The notes under the pieces are model-generated. The model made no database searches. It was not told the origin of the DNA and saw only the letters and a program-made list of their open reading frames with translations. From NCBI GenBank assembly GCA_905221605.1, contig CAJNDS010000113.1:1057082-1121081 (forward strand): a stretch of 64,000 bases of DNA, given 5' to 3'. The translations under genes and the position numbers were made by a program. This DNA is from Symbiodinium natans. Its lineage: Eukaryota; Sar; Dinophyceae; Suessiales; Symbiodiniaceae. Positions 44,045-55,639 of this stretch are shown here, piece by piece; position 1 is the stretch's first letter, and each line of letters begins with the position of its first letter.

Positions 44045-44330
44045 CTGCCATCTCTCTCCGGGTGGCGCAGTGGCAACCTTCACAGGATTTGGTGCCGAGC
44101 CCCGGACACTTGGCGTCTTCGAAAGCAAGTTAGCAACCAAGCAAGCAAGTAAACAGCCTCGGGCCCTCATGATATGATGCTGTAGTCTGTCCCCTAAACC
44201 CTAAACCCTAAACCCTAAACCCTAAAGCTCAAGCCAGCATGGCCTTGGACATGTGCGGCCCTGCCAGTGGCGCCCGTTTCCAAAGCCCGCTAGATGGCCG
44301 CGGCAGGACAAGAGTCTCAAGAGTCTCGCA
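44045..44330 (-). CDS. Unidentified exons
   Basis: About 44225-44330 reads LETLVLPRPSSGLWKRAPLA; about 44045-44130 reads KTPSVRGSAPNPVKVATAPP. Both are open minus-strand blocks between telomere-like arrays. The stretch 44420-44950 is open on both strands and no frame stands out. Confidence 0.3.
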
Positions 44331-44336
44331 AGGCTG

Positions 44337-44410
44337 GGTTTAGGGTTTAGGGTTTAGGGTTTAGGGTTTAGGGTTTGGGGTTTAGGGTTTAGGGTTTAGG
44401 GTTTAGGGCG
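44337..44410 (+). repeat. TTTAGGG interstitial array
   Basis: Ten heptamers, one TTTGGGG. Confidence 0.94.
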
Positions 44411-45268
44411 CAGTGCAGTCGGCATGAGATTCTGCCTCAGGCCGAGCCTTCTTGTTTGTTTGGGTACTGTAGTCAAACTATCTTCAAGAACCGCAAGGAC
44501 AGCAGCTATAGGCTACAGACCATGCGAACATGTGGTTTGCCTTCACTGCTGGCAGCACACACGTCAGCAAGCCACCTGGGCAAGGCTACACGAGACCGCG
44601 AGCGGCAAGACATATTCTGCCATCAAGCGCGCAACGTGCCGGCGATTGTCCCCTTGCACGGAGTTTTGAAACGTTATTGCGGGTACTACTCAGAGTCTTG
44701 TCTCCATGTTGCATGTGGCGCCGTAAGCCGTGCTTGCGAGTTCCTACACGACAAGGTGTCAACGAGGGCAGCCCCGTCTGTCGGGACGCGCAGGGCATCA
44801 ATTCCTTCAGCACCAAGGCGCAGTCCCTCTGGCGATGTCTACTATGATTTGCTGCTGGAGACACCACATTCTTCAAGCATACTCAGTCCCACCCCCCCGG
44901 CATCCCCCCCCCCTCCCGGCCACCCCCTCCCCTCTCCCGCCTATGCATGAGATGCCTATGTCACCGGAGGCGTGAGGTTTGAGGCGCTTCTCAGGGGCTG
45001 TTTACATGCTCCCTTTGGGCGCATCATCACACTGGCCATCTTTATAGTAGGGTATATATATTTCTTTTACCCCCAAAAGGACACCCATATATACACTCAC
45101 TCACCAATGTTAAAAAGGAACCTGATATACACTCACCAAAAACAGAAATATATACCCTGCTTCATATATGGTTAGCATGTTTGCACGCAACTACTACAAG
45201 CACCCTCGTTTACTCTTAAAGGCCTTTCGGATCGAAGGATGAAGCTCGCTCAGATGTCACCAAAAATC

Positions 45269-45385
45269 CCAAACCCTAAACCCTAAACCCTAAACCCTAA
45301 ACCCTAAACCCTAAACCCTAAACCCTAAACCCTAAACCCTAAACCCTAAACCCTAAACCCTAAACCCTAAACCTTAACCCCAACC
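45269..45385 (-). repeat. CCCTAAA interstitial array
   Basis: Sixteen near-perfect heptamers. Confidence 0.95.
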
Positions 45386-45409
45386 CTACGCAATGCCGGG
45401 CCCGGTTAC

Positions 45410-46249
45410 CTGGCAGAAGCGGCCGCGATGTCGCCTCAGAAACTCAGGCGATGCGGCAGTAAGAAGGTTCTTCAAGTTAGGGTCGCTTCGGGTGATCCAC
45501 GGAGCTTGTTTACGTGATCAGGGCACCCAAAACCCTAATCCCTTAAAACAAATACTATATAAGTAGGGAACCCAAAACGGGCCCATGATTTAGAGTCAAA
45601 GAGAATCCCCCACAAGAAGTTGCCAGGATTTGCCAGGACACTGATGCGCACACGCAGCCAAGTTCCAGCATTGAGGCCTGCACAACACTCAGCCACAGCT
45701 CAACACCACACTTTGGAGCTTCAGATGCTCCTCCTTAGACTAACAGTCCTTAATAGGGATGTATCGTACCCCCGTTCAGCGTCCCTAGTAAGGACTGTCA
45801 GTATAAGGGGGAACATCCCAAACCTAAACCCTAAACCCCGAAGCAACGGTCTTGCTCTGGTCCCCGCAGCCCAAGCCTAGAAAGAAATCGGTGACCCGTG
45901 CCAGTACCACGACCTCAGCAAGGAAGAGTGCGCTGGAAGTTCTACTACTATATGATGATTGCACTTGCTTTGTTTTCTGTTGTTCCACCGTTAAATAAGG
46001 GGTTAAAGGCTTAGGGGGGGTTCTCAGGCCCTTTGGTTCATTGTCTGTTGGCATTCGTTGCGGGGTTACGGGTTTAGGGTTTAGGGTCCATGAAGGAACT
46101 GTGGGTGCGAAGCTGCGTGCGACAAAGAAGTAGAGCACACAAGCTGCGACAGGGACCATGCGCGTTGCCGCTTCTAAATCAGGCGTCGGCATCGACGATC
46201 TTGGTTTCAGAGAGCCAGCCTGGCGCTTGGGGGGTTTTGGAACTGTCAA
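45410..46249 (-). CDS. Unidentified gene with N-terminal signal anchor
   Basis: About 46085-46249 contains MVPVAACVLYFFVARSFAP, a hydrophobic signal-anchor-like stretch, before a telomere-like array. About 45880-45950 reads LFLAEVVVLARVTDFFLGLG, a second hydrophobic segment. About 45415-45500 reads ITRSDPNLKNLLTAASPEFL then RRHRGRFCQ. These could be one membrane or secreted protein; family not recognised. Confidence 0.4.
45727..45820. mobile_element. Family C element, diverged left end
   Basis: Left end degraded (AGATGCTCCTCCTTAG); ACTAACAGTCCTTAATAGGG and TAAGGACTGTCAGTATAAGG stems and the right TIR GGGGGAACATCCCAA are intact. Confidence 0.7.
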
Positions 46250-46309
46250 GCCGCCAATAAAGCTTCCTAGGGCTTAGGGTGCTGCACTCCATATTGAACT
46301 TTATCGTGT

Positions 46310-47199
46310 GACTCATGCATCGTGCCTCGCAGAGCTGCATCATGCAGAAACGTGACACGGCCTGTCAGATTTGGGCAGAAATGTGCCTGCCGGGCCTACC
46401 GGGTTGATGCAGTATTCAGATTCTTCTTTCAGAAAGTCTGCTTTGTATGTCGTGCACTTGGTTTCAAGTTATTTGTTGCTGACCTACCGATTCCACGAGC
46501 TCTACACCCTCTACTCTGCCAACCACAGCGCTGCCAGGAACGGCATCTCTTCCGGTGTCCTTCGACCTCGTCGTCAAGCAGAACGGGCCTGAAAGCGGCA
46601 AGCTTCTCCCATCACTCGTCGCCCTAACTCGCCCCAACTGGGCGATTGTGGCGACAAAGGCATAATAACAATAATAATTATTATTATCATATTAATTCTA
46701 ATAATAATACTAAGCGTTGCTCTACGGAATAAGGCCTAGACCTTGCCATCACCAAGCATTCTGCCAGCCCAACACGAGAACGACCTGCACGGTCAAGGCC
46801 TTGTCGACCAGGCCTTAGCTTGCGCACCCTGGCGGCACGCGAGGGCTTTTTCTAAAACGCAGAGGGTTTTGTTGAGACCTAGCAGAAGAGGCTTTTTTTT
46901 AAAAACCTAGCAGAAGAGGGTTCCTAAATACGGAAGAGGGCTTTTCAAAAACCCTCTTCTGCTCCAAGCTGAGCTGGGAATTCTGACTTCTGGGATGCGG
47001 ACACGCCGGCTACTGCCGGCAAGAAGCCTAGACCTCTCCCTGCCAAGGGAAGGCAACATACATACATATATACATATATACATATGCAGATATACATACA
47101 TACATATATACATACATATATACATATATTATTATTACTATATATATAAAATATGTATATACATTCATGTTTTTGCATGTGCACATAAACACACACACA

Positions 47200-47230
<31 letters not shown>

Positions 47231-47370
47231 GAGTAGTACTCTGAAGCTGGCACATCTGGCTGCCCTCGCGCCTGCTGGGCGCAGGGCCACTAAGTAGCCG
47301 CCATCCAAGAGTTCCACAAGGTGGGCGGCGGAGCCATGCTCTGCCTGCTCCTGAGAACGCACGTCAAACC
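46310..47370 (-). CDS. Unidentified exons
   Basis: About 47245-47370 reads DVRSQEQAEHGSAAHLVELL then DGGYLVALRPAGARAARC, a strong protein-like frame. About 46955-47020 reads PAVAGVSASQKSEFPAQLGA. About 46480-46630 reads DAVPGSAVVGRVEGVELVES. Intervening DNA is ATAC and CT microsatellite (47050-47225). Family unknown. Confidence 0.38.
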
Positions 47371-47589
47371 TACATACGTACATACATACATATACATATA
47401 CTGAGAAAGTATATACATATATATATGTATATATATATATATGTGTGAATGGAATGTAAATATCTATGGCCTCTCTGGTGCCCACCCCTGGATCCACCCT
47501 TTTTCTCTTTTTTCTGTCAGGCAGCGACCTCAGCAGCACGATTCTGCATCCAGGGCCACAGGGTTTTCAGGGTTGAGGGGTCAGGACCT

Positions 47590-48265
47590 AAAAAAATGTT
47601 GGTCAAACCAACAATTTCCAGGCTCGGCCTTCAAAAAAGTTCGTGTACGAAAACCAGAAAAGCGCATGCGTTTCAAACAAGATGCTTTCGGCGCCGACCT
47701 TCAGCAAAAGCAGGTTTACCAACAAGCCTCGACCTTCGGAAAAAGTTGGTTTGACAAAGATATCCGAGCCTCGACCTTCAGGAAGAATTGGCTCTAGCAA
47801 CATTTTCGAGCCTCGATCTTCAGAAAGAGTTGATTTTAGCAACCAAAACGCAAAAAAGAACACGATTTGCAAACCAAGTGCTTTGGCTCCGACATTCAAA
47901 AAAGTTGGGATTACCAACATTTTGGGGCCTAGAAGCATGTGGTTTCGAAATAGTGTTTATTTTCGGTGGGTTTTCTTGGAAAAACAAACTTTTTGGAGCC
48001 TCGACCTTCAGAAGCAAGTGGTTCTACCATTTTGGGGCCTGGACCCTCAGAAGCTCATCGTTCGACAATCGTGCCCTTTTTTGGGGTTTTTGTCGGGAAC
48101 ACCAACTTCTTCGAGCCTCGACGTTCGACAAAAGCTGGCTTTTACTTTTTCGAGCCCCGACCCTTCAGAAAAAGGTTAGGTTTACCAACATTTTGGAGCC
48201 TCGACCTTCGAAAAAAGCTGGTTTTACCAAGCTTCTTCGAGCCTCAACCTTCAGAAATGTTGCTT
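47590..48265. repeat. Degenerate minisatellite, unit about 41-45 bp
   Basis: Repeated GAGCCTCGACCTTCAGAAA followed by AGTTGGTTTTACCAACATTT. Open in all plus frames because the unit lacks stops. GAAGCCTCGACC is shared with the 42.7 kb tandem repeat. Confidence 0.85.
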
Positions 48266-48690
48266 ATAGAGCATAGGCATACAAAAAGTGAAGTTGGAAT
48301 GCCATGTTCTGTTGTATTGAAGGGTTATATATCTATATACATTGAGTCAATGATAGCAAGTGGCTTGTCACGTAAAATGCAGTCATATGAACAGAACTTG
48401 GAGGAGCAAAGCCTTTTCGACATTCTATGGACAGCTTTGCATTTTCCCAGTCTGCCGGCTAACAGTATCAGTTGGTAGAAGTCGCACTTAGTTTCTAAAC
48501 CATACTTGAACTCCAATTGTGTGAACGAAATTGATTAAGGCATGAAGCGTTTTGACTTGGGAGGAGACGAACTAGTCTTGCTCTATGAAAGATATTCATT
48601 AACTTGTTGACTCTTCTGCTATAGTATGTCTGCCTCAAGCCACACATGGCACTCATCAGGTCCATTCGCTTCTGCCATTTCTACCTCAAA

Positions 48691-48691
<1 letters not shown>

Positions 48692-48738
<47 letters not shown>
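48692..48738 (+). repeat. Long poly-G tract
   Basis: About 46 consecutive G. It could form G-quadruplex; length in the assembly may be inexact. Confidence 0.9.
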
Positions 48739-48739
<1 letters not shown>

Positions 48740-49099
48740 GGGTAGGGGCTGGGGGTTTGCACACATATATATATATATATGTACAGACCTCCTTTCAAGC
48801 ATGCGTTCTTTCGTTGGGGTGTTTCGGCGTGGTCGTGCTGAGCAACCATCAATCACATCAATCATGACAAGGCCTCGAGTTGGATGCAAATCGACGCGCC
48901 GCCGATGTCTCGCACTGCGGGAGTCGTTTCGGCAAAGACATTGCCCCGAAGCAGCAGGCCCTGGACCTGGCTGCGGAAAGGGCGCGATTACTCAGCATAA
49001 TGCTTTCCTATATATGGGACAGCTATGGTATGTAGTAACGTAGTATATTAGATGAGAAAGAGGAGATGACACAGTATAGTGTTCCATGCAGTATAGCAG

Positions 49100-49668
49100 A
49101 AGGAGACACGAACCTGAGGTCCAAAGACATGTCAGGTCACCGCATGTCGCTCTGCCATTCGCTGGACCTGCAATCACAAGCGCGCTTCTGGATTGCAAAT
49201 CAGATGCAGCAGCGCTCCGCATGAGTTCTGCGGATGTCACTGGAAGCAACATGTTCGGCTTGCATGCATGTTCAAGGTCCCGCCAAACATGCTGCTGCAA
49301 GTGGAAGCGATGGGCAGAAATCACCTTAAATGTTCGAGCATGCGCGCCATTGTGATTCTGCGCAACTGCCATCTTTGAGTGACTTTCTGCCCTCGGCCTT
49401 TGGTCGTTGGAGTGACGCGACATCGGGCGCAAGCGGTGCCCAGTGCCGCCACACCAGCCCTTGCTTCGTCGACAGACAGCACACTTGTGCGCGTGGCACG
49501 CCCCTTCTCAGACAAAAAAGTTGCCTCGCCGCCGGCATCATGCTCGCCACGAAGCAGAGGCCATGCCATGACTTGTGCTAGTGACCCCGACGTGGGGCAC
49601 AGCTGAAGCAGTGAGTGTTTTTTGCAACTTCTTCTGCACTCCTTACAGATGGTGATGGTTGCTTTCAT
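49100..49668 (-). CDS. Unidentified gene, two exons
   Basis: 49400-49600 reads MAWPLLRGEHDAGGEATFLS and SVLSVDEARAGVAALGTACA. 49100-49330 reads FKVISAHRFHLQQHVWRDLE then ASDLQSRSALVIAGPANGRA. Long frames of good protein character on the strand of all other genes. No family motif recognised. Confidence 0.45.
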
Positions 49669-49989
49669 GCTGCATGAATGCTACTCCGCTACTCTGCATG
49701 GGACTTCTGATGGGACATGGGCCGTGCTGGCATTTGCTTGAGCCAGAAACTGCGTGATACATCCCACAGCATGAAGATGTGCAGGTACGGCCTCATGCCA
49801 GTCACCATTGTCGACTACCGCCGCACCTGATGTTCGTTGTCACTTCCGAGCAATCTTTGTGCCCAGAAACCACGTCCTAAAGCTCACTGTGGTCCTGCAA
49901 GCCGGCTGTCAACATGACCTGGCAGTAGCCCGCACAGCATCTTCACACCCAGTCACGTCGCTGACCTCTAGCCGGCTCAATTCTCAAGC

Positions 49990-50640
49990 ACAAGGGCCCG
50001 TTGCTGGACTGCGCGAGCCTGCTGAAAGGCTGTTTGACGTTCAAGCTCCAGTCCACTTTCGAGATCCACGCCAGCTCGCGAGCGCAAGCCTGGTGCGATC
50101 ATCTGTCACATGCGCAGCAGATGGGGTGTGCATGCACAGCAGCTGCAGGACAGGGTAACGCAAACCGAAATGCAGACAAGCTTCCACTCAACCGATCAGG
50201 CTTCGTGCCAGCCACCAGGTCATAGCGGAGAAACCACTTGTCGTTGATGCAGAAGGGGCCTTTGAAGACGTTCCCGACTTGGTGCATTCACTGGACATAC
50301 ATTTAGAGGATCCCAGAAGTGTCATCAGTGTCCCTTCATGTCAGTTGGAAGATTACACTCAGGATCTAGGGCCTCTTGTTTTGTGGTTTTTGGGGCCCTT
50401 TAAGGCCTTCTCATACAAGGTGTTTGCTTCTCATATAAGGTGTTTGGGCTATTTTGAGCCTAAGGGGTTTGAGTGTGCCTTCCCAACGTCACAGCAGCTG
50501 AACGTGCAATATTTCTATAATACCATCTCCAATGCTTGGACCCCAATGATTTCGCCAGCAACTGTGAGCCGCGCGTTGGACCAAATTTGCATCGTAGATG
50601 AGAACGGTTCCCGCGGCCATAAAGCCTCGGCCGCTTGCCA
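49990..50640 (-). CDS. Unidentified exons
   Basis: 50522-50640 is open in two protein-like minus frames (AAGTVLIYDANLVQRAAHSC or REPFSSTMQIWSNARLTVAG). 50205-50290 reads NVFKGPFCINDKWFLRYDLV. About 49990-50110 reads RELAWISKVDWSLNVKQPFS. They probably belong to one gene; frame choice at the first block is open. Confidence 0.38.
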
Positions 50641-50728
50641 AACATAGCTGGTGTGTTCACGAACAAAGAGATTCGTAGGATGTTGGGTATTTTAGGGTTT
50701 CGATGCTCCATGGGTACACTGTGCGGAG

Positions 50729-50825
50729 ATACTTGGAGGTTCATCCATACTTAGAAGTAGGGTTATAAGTAGGGTATCCAGAATTATAACTGGTCATTAT
50801 CTTACCCCATGAAACTCCCAGTACT
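50729..50825. mobile_element. Family D foldback element, short
   Basis: ACTTGGAGGTTCATCCATAC with a decayed inverse CATGAAACTCCCAGT. Confidence 0.5.
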
Positions 50826-50970
50826 AGACAGCAAAAGCCGTCAACAGCACGCACCCCCCCTTCAATGCGCACAAGTTCAACTGCTCGACTCAAGGTCGCC
50901 CCACCCTAAGCCCTAAACCCTAAGCCCATTCAATCCTTGAGTTTAGGGTTTAGGGTTTAGGCCCTTGGGA

Positions 50971-51071
50971 TTGGGATGTTCCCCCTTATACGAAGAGTCC
51001 TTAGTAGGGATTCTAATAGGGGGTGCTATATGCCCTGTTAAGGACTGCTAGTATCAGGGGGAATATCCCAA
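50971..51071. mobile_element. Family C TIR element
   Basis: TTGGGATGTTCCCCCTTATA to CAGGGGGAATATCCCAA; internal AGTCCTTAGTAGGGATT stem as in other copies. No clear target duplication, being next to telomere repeats. Confidence 0.8.
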
Positions 51072-51418
51072 GTCTCTAGTTTAAAATCTTCGTGAGCCAA
51101 GTGCATGTAATGGTCACCCACAAGTGCACGAAACGATATTGAAAGGAGGAAGGGTTTGGACCGGGATTCGAAAAACAAAAACAATAACAAATCGAAAGCA
51201 AGACACAAAAGCCCCAAAAACTGCCCTCAAGACTGGCCTCCTGGCATTTGATGCTGCCCTGTTGGTTGGACTAAACCCTAACCCCTAACGCCAAACCCTT
51301 ATAAACCCTAAACCCTATGCCCATGCAACGGGGCGGCTGGCAGTGTATCCATCTCGAGTGCGCATCGGAGGGTGCCTCCCTGTGCTGCTCACACCACCAC
51401 CTGGGTTGCACATGGGTA

Positions 51419-51533
51419 GTTCTTAAAAAAACTAGGGTCCCTTTTTGGGCCCCCCATATACGGCACCTTTAACATATGGACCCCAAAAAGGGACCCCAAA
51501 AAGGGACACTAATTTAGAGAACTATCCGACATG
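51419..51533. repeat. Family F foldback element with tandem stem
   Basis: ACTAGGGTCCCTTTTTGGGC with AAAAAGGGACCCCAAAAAGG and AGGGACACTAATTTAGAG on the other side. Confidence 0.6.
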
Positions 51534-51565
51534 TTCTTGGGAGTGTAGGCACGGAAAGCTACTTA

Positions 51566-51880
51566 GATCTGAATTTGGCGCGGAAACGAAGGTGCGTTTG
51601 TGTTATTCTCCGCGCGCAATGTGTCGGAGAACTTTGACAAGGGGCCGCAGAAACTGTTGCGCTCATCCGCCACGAACCTGTCGTGCTTCATTTCCTTGGT
51701 AGCCCAGTAACCATTGAATGAGGGTTTAGGATTTATGTAGGGTCTCCCTTTATGCCTTTTCAGGGCTGAAAACTCATATAAAAAACCCCGAACCCAAAAA
51801 GGGCAGAGGGGCACCACTCAGCTACCGAGTTTCTGGGATCAAGCCAAGCACTGGCGATGTCCTTGGTTCGCGAATGTCTG
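51566..51880 (-). CDS. Unidentified gene with family J intron
   Basis: Exon about 51826-51880 (TKDIASAWLDPRNS) and exon 51566-51694 (EMKHDRFVADERNSFCGPL, then a Ser/Asn-rich end and stop) join in phase 0 when the family J element 51695-51825 is removed as GT-AG. Donor GTAGC and acceptor CTACCAAG are the element's own ends. Another block at about 51880-51980 (DIKMHLVVAHCNLQAQ) may be upstream. Family not recognised; the clean frame across the element makes this a useful introner case. Confidence 0.6.
51695..51825. mobile_element. Family J element, exact intron
   Basis: TIR CTTGGTAGCCCAGTAACCAT with the inverse CACTCAGCTACCGAG. On the gene strand GTAGC to CTACCAAG, phase 0, joined frame intact. 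Confidence 0.82.
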
Positions 51881-52619
51881 TGACCAAGTTTTGCCGAGAG
51901 TATACGAGGCGGGCACTTAGCTGGGCTTGCAAATTGCAATGCGCCACCACCAAATGCATCTTGATGTCACAGTTTGCATTGCCACAAGCACCTTTGGCAA
52001 CAAACGGTGCCGAGGTCGCTGGTCATGCAAAAAGCCAAACTCACTTCAAAGAATGCCGGGCGCCGTGTAACGGTTCTGCGCGATGATGTTCGGCCCACGC
52101 CATAGAGGCTCCTCTGTGCCACCACTGAACAAAAAAGATTCTTCCATTTGCATGGACGTACGATGCGTGAGTATGCGCCTTTTCCTCCGTTGCGTTCAGC
52201 TCAGTGCAGGTGAAGCAACGGATGGCTAGGGAAAGGAGGTCACAGCCTCTCCAGGAGCCAAACCCTAAACCTTAACCCTAAACCCTAAAAAGGACGCCCT
52301 ATGCAGTTCCCATGGTGCAAGTCAGCTCTCTTTGAGAACTAAGTTGCCAGCATGGCTTGGGAGCCACAGTCGCCTCAGTGACGAGCTGGTGTGGTGTTCG
52401 AAGGTCCAGTGGTTTTTACTTGTCACGGCAGGCCTTCAGCAGATCCCAGAGCTGCATCTGTGGCGATGTGAAAGGCGCAGACCTCATGAGGGCCGCTTGG
52501 CTTTGAGAATGCCCAGGAGACAAACGCAAACGCTACTGGCTAAGGGCCACCAGCATGGGCTACTCTACCCTCGAACCCCTGAAAAAAATGAAAAGGCCCC
52601 TTTTAAGGGTTGATTGTGG

Positions 52620-53190
52620 GGATTCTAGGTCCTAATGGCCCATCCTGGTAAGTCTTAGCAGCCAAGGCACTTCTCAAACGGCCCGAAGTGTGGCGCCAAG
52701 TGGTCCTTGCGTTGAACGACTGCACGCCATACGCGACCATCCGAGGGCCATTCAGCGACTTCAACTGCGAAGCATCTCGACATCTTACATTATGAATGCA
52801 TCTGTGAGACTTGGCATGGCAGATCTCGTGCGGCTTCCCAGAGTCTTGATACCTGGGAAAAAGCCCCATCTGTTGTTGTTTTTCTGCAAATACGCGGGCT
52901 TCATCTGGATCTATAGCCGGGCAGCGTAGTCCTGACCAAACCAGCCTGGACGCACGTGGACGAAGCCTTGCAAGCACCAAGCCACTTCAAGTTCCTCCAG
53001 ACATCAACCAGGGCACGATTTCTTCAGACCCTTCCTAGGAGAGCAGCTCCGCTCTTTTGGGGCGTATCTTGAAACTAAGGTGCCCCACCAAAAAGGAAGT
53101 ACAACTTGTGCAAAACAAGACTCCGCAATCGCGGAGCTCATTCGCCAACTGCGCGACGGGTGCTTGTGGTGATCTCACGCCGGCGCAGGG
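52620..53190 (-). CDS. Unidentified exons
   Basis: 52640-52925 reads AIDPDEARVFAEKQQQMGLF and continues open for over 80 codons. About 52950-53190 reads IAESCFAQVVLPFWWGTLVS and KGLKKSCPGWCLEELEVAW. Cys/Trp-rich and protein-like. No family recognised. Confidence 0.35.
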
Positions 53191-53439
53191 ACGCTGAGCC
53201 TACCAGGATGGGTTATTCTAGGCGTCATAATCCCCATAGTCAGCACTATAAAGGGCCTCTTTAAGGGGTTATAGGGTATAATAGGCCTCATAATCCCCAT
53301 AATCAGCACGATAAAGGGCCAAACTTTAAGGGGTTATAGGGTATAATCGGCCGTCCTGGTAACCTGGTATGCCAGTACAGGGATCCCACATTTGTGGAGC
53401 GGTGCGGGTGCAGAGGTTTGGGGTGCGCAGACAACATGT

Positions 53440-55010
53440 CGAAGCCCAAGTGCGCAATGTTGACCCCGACCACCTCTCGAACGTCAGACACCCTTCCTCT
53501 TCTGGCTGTAGGGTATTCCGCCAGGAGGTGCAGAAATGGCCGTGCTTCCCACCTTCGGCATCTTCGGGGCTCAGCATGAATGGGATTAGGGTTTAGGGTT
53601 TTAGGGTTTAGGGTGGGGTTTAGGGTTTAGGGTTTAGGGTTTAGGGTTTAGGGCTTAGGGCTTAGGGTTTAGGGTTTAGGGCTATGCACCAGGCCTCTCC
53701 AACTCGGCGCCGCCTGGGAATCCACAACGAGAAACTAAGACTCCACGTTTGTTCAGGTTCAGGGTTCAGGGTTCAGGGTTTAGGGGTTAGGGGTTGGGGG
53801 TTGGGGTTTAGGTTTTAGGGTTTAGGGCTTCGGGTTTGGGTTGAGGGATGTTGAGGGTGACCAGGGCAGGGAGGACATGATTGTGGCAGAGCAGCTCAAG
53901 TGACCATCCTTGTCGGCGTCTGCGAACTGAAACCCTGGCGGCCCGTGAGCAAACACAGCAGGAAGCGACCGAGGCGCTGAAGAGTGCAATATAGGGTTAT
54001 ATAGGGGCCTGAAGAATTAGAATAGGGTTTTGGGGGGGTTACTAGAACCATGAAGGGACCAGAAGGGGAAACTATTAGTAACGATTCCGACCCCTATAGT
54101 AGATTCTTGAGCATTTCCACATGGCAGTCTTCTGCGCGAACTGTCCTCGTCTCAGGGAGTCCGTGTGGTCGTCGACAAACAACGGCTCAGCAAGCAACTC
54201 CCGCAAAGCCTGACGGCTGCTGGGAGGCTCATGGGCACTGATAAGTAGGGGTTTATAAGCAGTGTGATTACAATTGTAAGTTTAAGGTACTTACAAGTAG
54301 AGTCTTATAATAACCGTATTTAGGGTACAGTTATCCCTGATTCTATGTATCCTTGAACCTCCAAGTAGGCATCACAGCATCAACAAGCCCGCCGCCCCCT
54401 TCCCCCCGCCCCCGATTGCAGTTTTGGGGATTCGACTGGCAAACGGTGCATGTTGCTCCTCCTTGCATTGGTTCGTGCGATGCATGACAGCATGCTCGTG
54501 GGTGTTGCTATTCGATGGCCCTGCATATTCTCTCTGAGACAGATTCCTTAGTCCGTCATTCTTCAACAGCTAGCGATGCTAGCGTCTCAATTGGTTCCTA
54601 CGACTAGTTCATCTGGAGCAACCAATCAATCAGCAGGAATGCTGCAGGAAGCTGTGTTGAACCGTTTGTCATACATTTGGGAATGCCAGGTCTGCGGCAA
54701 CGGTGCTGTCATTGTTTCGATCCAGCCTGCCAGTGCGACTTACACTAAGGTCCACGACAGACAGCACTAGGGTCGACTGGGGTGCCAGCTTTGAAAACTG
54801 CAACGGAGCGCTCATTTCCTCCACAGCCTGCGGGTCTCATTCTCACATGGCCGCAGGCATCCACACACTGCTGTGTCGAGGTGACTGCAACAGTTTATCC
54901 ACGCCTCAGACGCAAACTCTTCAGCACTGATCTTGCCATCTCTGTCACTGTCCCTGCTCGCAACGGCCTGCTGTCGCTCTGCAATGGCTGGCGGTACGGC
55001 ATGCTGCATA
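53440..55010 (-). CDS. EF-hand protein exons
   Basis: EF-hands bind calcium through a 12-residue loop. About 54925-55009 carries ASRDSDRDGKISAEEFASEA with every loop ligand in place (D1, D3, D5, G6, I8, E12). About 53860-53945 carries FQFADADKDGHLSCSATI, the start of a second loop. About 54690-54770 has a degenerate loop (LDRNNDSTVAADL). About 54105-54235 reads SRQALRELLAEPLFVDDHTD, and about 53440-53560 reads SWRNTLQPEEEGCLTFERW, an EF-like degenerate turn. Whether all are one gene is inference from strand and order. Calcium sensor role is likely, partner unknown. Confidence 0.72.
53585..53850 (+). repeat. TTTAGGG/TTCAGGG arrays
   Basis: Two blocks, 53585-53682 and 53755-53850, bracketing a small exon-like stretch (VLVSRCGFPGGAELERPGA on the minus strand). 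Confidence 0.9.
54222..54364. mobile_element. Family D foldback element
   Basis: GGGAGGCTCATGGGCACTGA to the inverse ATGTATCCTTGAACCTCCAA, between EF-hand-region exons. Confidence 0.65.
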
Positions 55011-55108
55011 TGGTACTAGGCAAGACCGATGCTTGCGGTCGCGGCGCTGCCCGGACCAAGTCTTCAAGGGAAGCCTAAGCACAATCAGGATCTGGGTCGT
55101 TTGCTACT

Positions 55109-55201
55109 TGGAGGTTCATGGGCACTTCTCTAGAAGCACCCTGAATGAGGTTCCAGCCTATTCGAACTATAGCCGCTTGCAAGTACCAATGAACCTCCAA
55201 G
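55109..55201. mobile_element. Family D foldback element
   Basis: ACTTGGAGGTTCATGGGCAC to GTACCAATGAACCTCCAAGT, one of the best-preserved TIR pairs of this family. Confidence 0.8.
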
Positions 55202-55224
55202 TGCACATAGAGCCGCACAGCTGA

Positions 55225-55334
55225 GTGGTTTCTTAGTAAAGAATGAAGGAATGAGGTACCCGATATATCGTCTCTTAATGGGTATCTATAGGGGTATGTA
55301 AAGTGCCTTACTCCCTCATTCCCTACAAAGCACC
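55225..55334. mobile_element. Family B element, diverged
   Basis: GTGGTTTCTTAGTAAAGAAT to CTCATTCCCTACAAAGCACC, only 24 bases from the preceding family D element. Confidence 0.65.
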
Positions 55335-55639
55335 CCCTAAACCCTAAACCCCAAACCCTAAACCCTAAACCCTTTGTTGCTGGGCTGAACGGCTGACGAT
55401 GATCGGAAGGCCGGGGAGATGCCAAGGCTGCCAGTGTTGGCCTCCAGAACCCGACACTCTGAGGTTTCGTTGAATAATCTAAAAATCTAGTTACGAAAGC
55501 ATATGAGTATTGACTCATACAAAAATAGCTAGCACAATATGAAAATATCATACTACCATGGTAATTATGACAGTACAACGTTATCATGCTACCATAACCA
55601 GTTCATATAGTAACACCAGTGGCAGAATGCTAACTGATA

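Noticed and set aside
44041-44120. tRNA-like box A (TGGCGCAGTGG)
   Set aside because: No box B or cloverleaf could be built; the same DNA reads as a minus-strand exon.
47441-48478. Plus-strand ORFs of 100-178 residues with repeated EPRPS-like units
   Set aside because: All three frames are open over a minisatellite lacking stops; the repeat, not a protein, explains them.
48619-48889. Poly-Gly and poly-Pro ORFs
   Set aside because: Produced by the poly-G tract; no coding evidence on either side.
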